In this document: positions 48,808-54,320 of the stretch, piece by piece
Numbering within the stretch: the stretch's first letter is position 1
Layout: each line of letters opens with the position of its first letter
Source: Candidatus Woesearchaeota archaeon
Lineage (GTDB): Archaea > Nanobdellota > Nanobdellia > Woesearchaeales > GW2011-AR4
Assembly (NCBI GenBank): GCA_002688775.1
Contig: NZDH01000015.1
Coordinates: 1 to 54,320, forward strand
Length of the DNA: 54,320 nt
Reading direction: 5' to 3'
Position numbers and translations under genes: made by a program
The notes under the pieces: model-generated
Told to the model about the DNA's origin: nothing
The model's database searches: none
The model's input: only the letters and a program-made list of their open reading frames with translations

Positions 48808-49644
48808 TCAAATTTCTAACTTATCGACTACATTTATCATTAGAATTCTGGCAAATATGAAGCTGAAAATAAATAATAAGATAGACACTAATTGGATTAA
48901 AATATTGATTTCAATGAAATAATATAATAAAATCATTGAAATGTATATTATACTAATATTGATGAAGTAAACTGCTGCGATATAATGCGCTTTTTTAAGG
49001 CCGATTTTTATTGTTCTTGGAATTATATCCTTTAATCTTGTTTTATATGTCAATGAAAGTGAAATAAACATGAAATAAACCAAGACTATTGAGAAAATTA
49101 ATACAGGAATGTATTTCTTGAACAGATCAAGCCCTTGTGTTGCAGCTTCTGCAAAGGAAATGTTAAGTATTGAATAAAAAAAGGAAAAGATAAAGAATAA
49201 AAAAACAGCGGAAACCAGCAGATTTTTAAGAAATATTGTCTTTAGCTTATTAAAATCGATTTTACGCAGGAACTTGTTTGTGAGCGACCAGACAATAGAC
49301 AGGAAAACAACAAGCAAAATGAAAGTATATGCAATATAAATCTTAAAATCATTTACAATTTCATTGAAATATCTGTCAATAGCCCCTGGATCGTCGCCTA
49401 AAATGTCCTTTTGCGCCAAAAGATTCTGAGTGACTGAAACTTCATCAAGATCCTGGTTAGCAAGATAATCAGACATTGCATTCGCGTTTTCCAGAATCCT
49501 TGTCTGGTAAGTCAGATTGATAAAGCCGAAAGTAACAGAGAAAATAATCTGCAGTACAAACAATAAAAAGAATAAGGATTTATTTCTCCAAATCATCAAA
49601 AACGATTCTTTCAGAGAATTTAGGATTATATTTTTAGATGGCAT
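48808..49644 (-). CDS. Polytopic membrane protein (six helices)
   Basis: 278 residues, hydrophobic helices at about 20-42, 90-112, 130-152, 170-190, 215-235 and 245-268, with a polar loop of about 50 residues after helix 1. Resembles archaeal uncharacterised integral membrane proteins with a DUF-type fold. Starts 5 bp after the stop of the giant exported protein, so co-transcribed with it and perhaps involved in its export or anchoring. Confidence 0.65.
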   Translation of the reverse strand: MPSKNIILNSLKESFLMIWRNKSLFFLLFVLQIIFSVTFGFINLTYQTRILENANAMSDYLANQDLDEVSVTQNLLAQKDILGDDPGAIDRYFNEIVNDFKIYIAYTFILLVVFLSIVWSLTNKFLRKIDFNKLKTIFLKNLLVSAVFLFFIFSFFYSILNISFAEAATQGLDLFKKYIPVLIFSIVLVYFMFISLSLTYKTRLKDIIPRTIKIGLKKAHYIAAVYFINISIIYISMILLYYFIEINILIQLVSILLFIFSFIFARILMINVVDKLEI

Positions 49645-49649
49645 TTGTA

Positions 49650-52600
49650 TTATCGTGAAGGAACTACTTGCAAATCAAATTCATTAATTGATTCCTGGTT
49701 TGTGTTTGTCCTGGCTTTGATTGTTACCTTATAGTTTCCTGTCTTTTCAAGCAGCTCTACTTTTGTAGTATACCCGATGAGGGAATCAATATAATACATT
49801 TGCTTATCCCTAACAACAACAGTGCCGTCAGGACCATGGATGGTCATAGTAACGCTTTCTATAGGCACACCTGGGTGATTGACTTTAACAGAAATTTCTA
49901 TTGTGGAACTGGTAAGAGGTGTAGACGGAGTGAAAGTTGGCCTTGGTATTATAGGGCCAAGCCTTGACGTATCAATACCTGCTTCACTTACGATAAAGTT
50001 ATAAGACTTTTGGACAATTGGGTCATTAGTATTGCAGTCATCAGGATTGTTATAAATACCTGCGTTTCCTTTTATATTTAATATTTCAACTGTGATTGTT
50101 TTTCTTTCTCGAGTTTTAGTAGATTGCTGGAATGGATTTATGGTTATGATCGTCTGCAATTCATGCGAGAATACCCTTGTTGGAGGGTCAGCCCTGTCAG
50201 GAACAGGTGCAGTTTGCGCCATTGTCGTGTCTTCTACAGCATTGTAGGAAACGCCTGTGATTTCTATTGATGCCCCTTGCTTATTAATTATAATATTCTT
50301 GCCATTCAAAGTTATATTTGTATCTGGATTAGCTGGATCATTAATATTTTGTGTTACTGTTCCTTGTTCTAAATTGATTATCCATTTATCTATTATAATT
50401 GTGTCATCAATACTGTAAATTCCTACACCACCACTATTGCTTTGATCATCTCTTTCTGGCGTGTCAAAGAATTTCACATCAATAGTGACTGGTTGTTGAT
50501 TATTTTGTGAAATCGGATTGTAGGTTATTCCAGGAGCAACAACATTCCCGCTTCTTCCGGCTATCCTTAATTCACGCGTAAGTTCTACAGGCGGTATATC
50601 CGAAGTTCCGTCCATCAAGATTCCTCTGATTTGGGGCTGTATAATGTCAGGCCCTATTGAAACTCTAAAGCATTTATCCTGTCCTGATTTTGTAACTCTT
50701 GCTCCAACTGTCAATGGCTTGCCTACTTCAAAAGTCAGCTCTTCATTTCTTACATTTTCAGGATTTATGTCGTTGATTGTGACTTCAACTAACTGCGCAA
50801 TGCCCTGGCTTTCGAAGAATGCAGTTCCATCACCGCAGCTGAATACCCCTGATAAAGGATCAACATTGCAATCTACGATATCATATGGGGTCTTATCAGT
50901 TAAAGGACGATAGAATACCCCATCCTCGAATCCTGTTGGGAAGCAATTTTGCCTGACTTGTTGAGGGATCCTTCGATCTGTCCTTAAAGTAAACTTGATG
51001 TGGTCATATCTATGAATATCTTCAACAACTTTATGGATGTCCTTTTCTATCAGATCGTTTTGCTGGATCCTATTTCCTGTAAAGATATGGTGTGTAGGTC
51101 CTGTAGCTTGATTGAGTTCTAAACAGTCACATTCAGTGAATCCTGTAGATGGTCCTGTAAATGGAGCCTGGCCAGTGCCTGCAATCGATGGGGCTCCGAC
51201 AGCACCGCAATTGATTGAGTTTGGATGTTCCTCCATTTCTTGTCTTGTGACACAAGCTAATTCAACTTTGTAATTTTCTAAATCACAGCCAGGATTTATA
51301 ATCCAAGATGACCTGTATTCATACTTAGGCAATAATTTTATTGGATCAACTGTTAAGAATTCCCTTGATCTTGTTATAGGCTGCACTAAGGTTGCAAACG
51401 GCGATGTATAAGCAGCATCAACCAAGTTTGTGGCAGTAAGGTCCCAATCATATCCAAATGCAGCAAGGCATATTTTTCTTTGAATGCCGCCTTGCCCTGT
51501 CTGAAGTAAATTTTCAAGCTTAACATTTCCATAATCCTGTGTGAATTCCTCCTGTGCTTCTGAAATCCCTTCTGAAATTCCCCTTAAGCCTCTGCTAATT
51601 TTTTCTCCAATTTTTTCATCCCTGCCGTCCCCTATGTCTTTTGGAGGCTCATCAGGAGTGCATCCATTACTGAAGAAATTTGCAACCTGCCAAACTGCAC
51701 CACAAACATGCTGGGTAAATAGTTCTTTGCAAACGCCAATGTCTCCTCTTCCGCTGGTTCTTACTTCTATCAGGCAACTTGACATTGCACCCATTATATT
51801 CTTATACATCTGCAATCGCTGGTTTATTCCAGTCAGGTAAGCGCATTGAAGTGCTGCTGTATCTTGTTTGAATGGATCCAATACCAAAACATCCTCTTCT
51901 TTACCGAATATTTTATAGAATAAATTGTTTTGACCAAAACATGCTGGCAGATCTCTTCTTTCTGTATACCTGTAAGGATTGTATTCATTATGTATTTCAT
52001 TTTGTTTCGATCCTTTTGCTTCAAATCCTATTCTGGAGTATCTATAACTCCACTTCATATCCTCATAATCATTTGCAAATGATTGCTGCAACACTGAACC
52101 GCTGTCCTCATCTGATTCATGAATCTTTTCACCTGTTGCTTTGTCTGTATCGCTTGGCTCATAATACTGGAATGGTAATTCATCTTCTTTAACATTTATG
52201 CAACAGCATTCCTCTCTTGTTGCAGGTGAATCACTAACAACACTGGCACTTTTTCCAGAATCATAAAAGCACGATGATTGATCTGTGTCAGAAACGCTAT
52301 TTGCATAACCAACTCTAAAAGCAGATTCTATTTTATGACGTGTGCCTGTTGTGTCCACAATTTCTTCATTTGCATTCCAGGATTTGCAAGTATCAGCTGT
52401 TGTGCAATAAGCAACTCTTGATTGACCTCCCCGATCCTGAGGATCAGCACTTAATGGCACTTCCACACCATTCAAGACTAGCTTCTGCCTGGTGTTTTGC
52501 CTCTTGATTCCGCATAATTCCGCGCAGCTTTTTGGCGCAGCAGTCAGAAAATCAGTTTCAGATCCTTTTTTCTTGATTGCATAGCTTATTTCAGCTCTGC

Positions 52601-54317
52601 TAGGGTTTACTAATTCATCTAGCTCGTATATGTTTTGCTCTCCTTGTACACGATCTCCCAATGTCAGCAGCACTCTTTGATTGTCTATTACAGTTGTAAA
52701 GCATTTTGTATCAAGATCAAATCTTGTTTTATCTCTATCAAATGCGGATAAATCAAGGCTCTTGCAATTTTCTGCTCTTAAATTTAAACCTCTGACGCTT
52801 TCATCAGAATCACAGCTTTCAAAACTCTCTAGTTTTCTCTGTAAATCTTTATCACTCTTGCTTTCAGTCCATTTTGAAGGTGAAGAATGGCCAAATATCC
52901 TGTCACAAGACCATCTTCTAAATTCATAGAATTTGGTTTCCCGCTGCCATGCATTATAGCTCGAAGGGAAGCATTTTTTAAGCTGAGGATCGCTGACAAA
53001 TCTTAATTTCACATTTCCTTCCCCATAAGTACCTTCTAGTTGTTTTATATAAGCTTTGCATTCTTCATCATTTACAGTATTTCCAGTATTAAAATTCAAG
53101 AAATTCTTCAATACATTATTGAATAATAATTCATTTGAAATATCAACCCAAGTTCTGTAGACTTTGACAGCAAGATGGCCAAGGAAAGAATACAGGCAGC
53201 CAAATGCAACATAGTCAATGACTCTTTGTATGCTGTCCTGTACTTTTGTCAGAGCTGCAATTGATTTATCCAATAAATCTACAAAATCATAAAGGAGGAA
53301 ATCTGGAAGTCGTCTAAAATCAATCAAAGTGCTGTCAACTACATAACCAACTTCCTGGCATGTTGTTTGTGTTTCTCGCATTCTCCTTACAATCCCTGCG
53401 CCATCCAGAACATCATGCTCGTATGAAATTCTTACTCTGAAAGGGAATGAAAATTCATCATTGATGGATTTCAAGAAGCTTCTCCAATCATCTTCTAAAA
53501 ATGTGTCCATGCTTTCATATCTGTTAAGAGGCACTGCGGTATAAGTTATTGTTCCGTCTGGATTTAGTCTTGTAGGAGAGCCGCCTGCAGGCATTATCTG
53601 GCAGCTTATGTTAAATCTTGGATCTGTTGATTCTGTTCTTGAGCATGCTCTTGAAAGATGCACATTTTGGATTTTCGCATTAGATCCCCGGCCAATATAG
53701 GAGAAATTAAAGTAGAAGTACAATGTCTCTGATCCTTCAGCAAGCCTTTCTGTACTTATTAAGGATGGACTTTGATATTGTGTCAGTGGAATAAGGTCCC
53801 AACTTTGATTTCCAGACCAGCAGGTTCCAATTCCAACTGATCTTCTTGCAAAACCTCTCTGGCCAAGCTGATCTGTTGAAATAACAAGAAGTTCTGTTTT
53901 TTTGGCGTCTCGTGTATCTAAATTTAATTGTGTGTCCCTGAATTCTGTCACAGGCACTTGCCTTAGGCTGGTTCCTAATCCCAATGTAGCTGTCAAATCA
54001 ACATTGTCAAATCTAAAATTTCCTTGGCTGTCTGCTGTTGTAGATTTGTCAGCGCCTTTACATGCTGAACTTGTTCCAACATTAAAGCGGCATTTTGCAT
54101 CGAGATCTGTTTCAGCAATGTTAAGTATTTCATTTGGAAGTGCTGTAAACTGGAATGATGCATTGTATGAAGCAAATGGGGCCCTATTAATGAATAGGTG
54201 TACTCTTGAATTTGGCTTTGTTGTCCCTGCAACATCCACTTGGTTGGCTGCATTTTCAAATATAAATGCCCCTCCTTGGGGAGTTATGATCTTGACTTTT
54301 GGTTTTTGTGTGTCCAA
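49650..54317 (-). CDS. Giant Cys-rich exported protein, 5' end cut by window
   Basis: At least 1555 residues; the frame is open to the window edge, so the true start is beyond. No transmembrane helix appears in the visible part except a possible hydrophobic stretch near residue 370. N-terminal visible part is beta-rich (KVKIITPQGGAFIFENAANQ; Ig-like), the middle has many Cys (DECCCINVKEDE type), and the C-terminus carries several Ig-like/beta-sandwich repeats (PTFTPSTPLTSSTIEISVKV near the end). Likely a surface adhesin or envelope protein. Family not recognised. Confidence 0.75.
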   Translation of the reverse strand: MDTQKPKVKIITPQGGAFIFENAANQVDVAGTTKPNSRVHLFINRAPFASYNASFQFTALPNEILNIAETDLDAKCRFNVGTSSACKGADKSTTADSQGNFRFDNVDLTATLGLGTSLRQVPVTEFRDTQLNLDTRDAKKTELLVISTDQLGQRGFARRSVGIGTCWSGNQSWDLIPLTQYQSPSLISTERLAEGSETLYFYFNFSYIGRGSNAKIQNVHLSRACSRTESTDPRFNISCQIMPAGGSPTRLNPDGTITYTAVPLNRYESMDTFLEDDWRSFLKSINDEFSFPFRVRISYEHDVLDGAGIVRRMRETQTTCQEVGYVVDSTLIDFRRLPDFLLYDFVDLLDKSIAALTKVQDSIQRVIDYVAFGCLYSFLGHLAVKVYRTWVDISNELLFNNVLKNFLNFNTGNTVNDEECKAYIKQLEGTYGEGNVKLRFVSDPQLKKCFPSSYNAWQRETKFYEFRRWSCDRIFGHSSPSKWTESKSDKDLQRKLESFESCDSDESVRGLNLRAENCKSLDLSAFDRDKTRFDLDTKCFTTVIDNQRVLLTLGDRVQGEQNIYELDELVNPSRAEISYAIKKKGSETDFLTAAPKSCAELCGIKRQNTRQKLVLNGVEVPLSADPQDRGGQSRVAYCTTADTCKSWNANEEIVDTTGTRHKIESAFRVGYANSVSDTDQSSCFYDSGKSASVVSDSPATREECCCINVKEDELPFQYYEPSDTDKATGEKIHESDEDSGSVLQQSFANDYEDMKWSYRYSRIGFEAKGSKQNEIHNEYNPYRYTERRDLPACFGQNNLFYKIFGKEEDVLVLDPFKQDTAALQCAYLTGINQRLQMYKNIMGAMSSCLIEVRTSGRGDIGVCKELFTQHVCGAVWQVANFFSNGCTPDEPPKDIGDGRDEKIGEKISRGLRGISEGISEAQEEFTQDYGNVKLENLLQTGQGGIQRKICLAAFGYDWDLTATNLVDAAYTSPFATLVQPITRSREFLTVDPIKLLPKYEYRSSWIINPGCDLENYKVELACVTRQEMEEHPNSINCGAVGAPSIAGTGQAPFTGPSTGFTECDCLELNQATGPTHHIFTGNRIQQNDLIEKDIHKVVEDIHRYDHIKFTLRTDRRIPQQVRQNCFPTGFEDGVFYRPLTDKTPYDIVDCNVDPLSGVFSCGDGTAFFESQGIAQLVEVTINDINPENVRNEELTFEVGKPLTVGARVTKSGQDKCFRVSIGPDIIQPQIRGILMDGTSDIPPVELTRELRIAGRSGNVVAPGITYNPISQNNQQPVTIDVKFFDTPERDDQSNSGGVGIYSIDDTIIIDKWIINLEQGTVTQNINDPANPDTNITLNGKNIIINKQGASIEITGVSYNAVEDTTMAQTAPVPDRADPPTRVFSHELQTIITINPFQQSTKTRERKTITVEILNIKGNAGIYNNPDDCNTNDPIVQKSYNFIVSEAGIDTSRLGPIIPRPTFTPSTPLTSSTIEISVKVNHPGVPIESVTMTIHGPDGTVVVRDKQMYYIDSLIGYTTKVELLEKTGNYKVTIKARTNTNQESINEFDLQVVPSR

Positions 54318-54320
54318 TAA

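Noticed and set aside
1-54320. CRISPR array, rRNA genes, insertion sequences with transposase
   Set aside because: No evenly spaced repeats, rRNA stretches or transposase motifs were seen on reading through the window.

Overview
The window reads as a piece of a small, AT-rich archaeal chromosome, most likely a DPANN-type lineage (Woesearchaeota/Pacearchaeota-like; the lineage is inference). Direct evidence for an archaeon: ribosomal protein L10e, two histone-fold proteins, an archaeal-type glutamyl-tRNA synthetase, SecE of the Sec61-gamma type, archaeal cytidylate kinase, TATA-box promoters, and tRNA introns with bulge-helix-bulge (BHB) splice motifs. Several genes look bacterial in type (triosephosphate isomerase, ThyA, FolA, PDH E1/E2). 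Packing is extreme: convergent genes end on adjacent or overlapping stop codons (3024/3025, 8516/8517, 13393/13394, 18298/18303, 20300/20334).

Layout. 0.2-3.5 kb: membrane proteins, a membrane-anchored lipase-like protein and L10e. 3.5-4.3 kb: gene-free island of inverted repeats. 4.3-9.9 kb: pilin-like secreted proteins, zinc ribbon, NYN nuclease, thioredoxin, TIM. 10-15.8 kb: five tRNA genes, all interrupted, with lipoprotein, glycosyltransferase, peroxiredoxin-like and HIT genes and a LAGLIDADG endonuclease gene abutting one tRNA. 15.8-24.5 kb: SemiSWEET, histone, GluRS, DUF1931, cytidylate kinase, FKBP isomerase, FtsZ, SecE, DHFR. 24.6-32 kb: ThyA, cupin, PDH E1alpha/E1beta/E2 operon without E3, PQQ-type sugar dehydrogenase. 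32-36 kb: hydrolase, methyltransferase-kinase fusion, PEBP protein. 36-42 kb: pyrimidine operon read leftward pyrB-pyrI-pyrD-pyrK-pyrC-pyrE-pyrF. 42-54 kb: aspartokinase, CBS protein, duplicated nucleotidyltransferase, a strongly promoted pair of orphan genes, and a giant cysteine-rich exported protein cut by the window edge.

The most unusual system is the tRNA set. By hand-folding I find nine introns in five tRNA genes: Ile(UAU) 2, Glu(UUC) 1, Ser(CGA) 2, Met-type(CAU) 3, Ala(GGC) 1. Only two are at the canonical 37/38 site; the others lie in the D-loop, T-loop, anticodon stem, and three times at 43/44. Most are 16-29 nt, and eight of nine show an intact 4-bp central helix between two 3-nt bulges. 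Removal restores standard cloverleafs of about 74-75 nt (85 for Ser). In Ile and Met the 43/44 intron appears to use the 3' end of the 37/38 intron in its own splice fold, implying ordered splicing. Beside tRNA-Ala, a LAGLIDADG gene is flanked by an 18-bp copy of the tRNA 5' end; its stop codon touches the first tRNA base and its ribosome binding site is masked by an 11-bp hairpin.

A second theme is three families of structured intergenic repeats (A: 118 nt, B: about 155 nt, C: about 77 nt), each present twice in this window at distant sites, with conserved hairpins whose stems partly differ between copies while pairing is kept.
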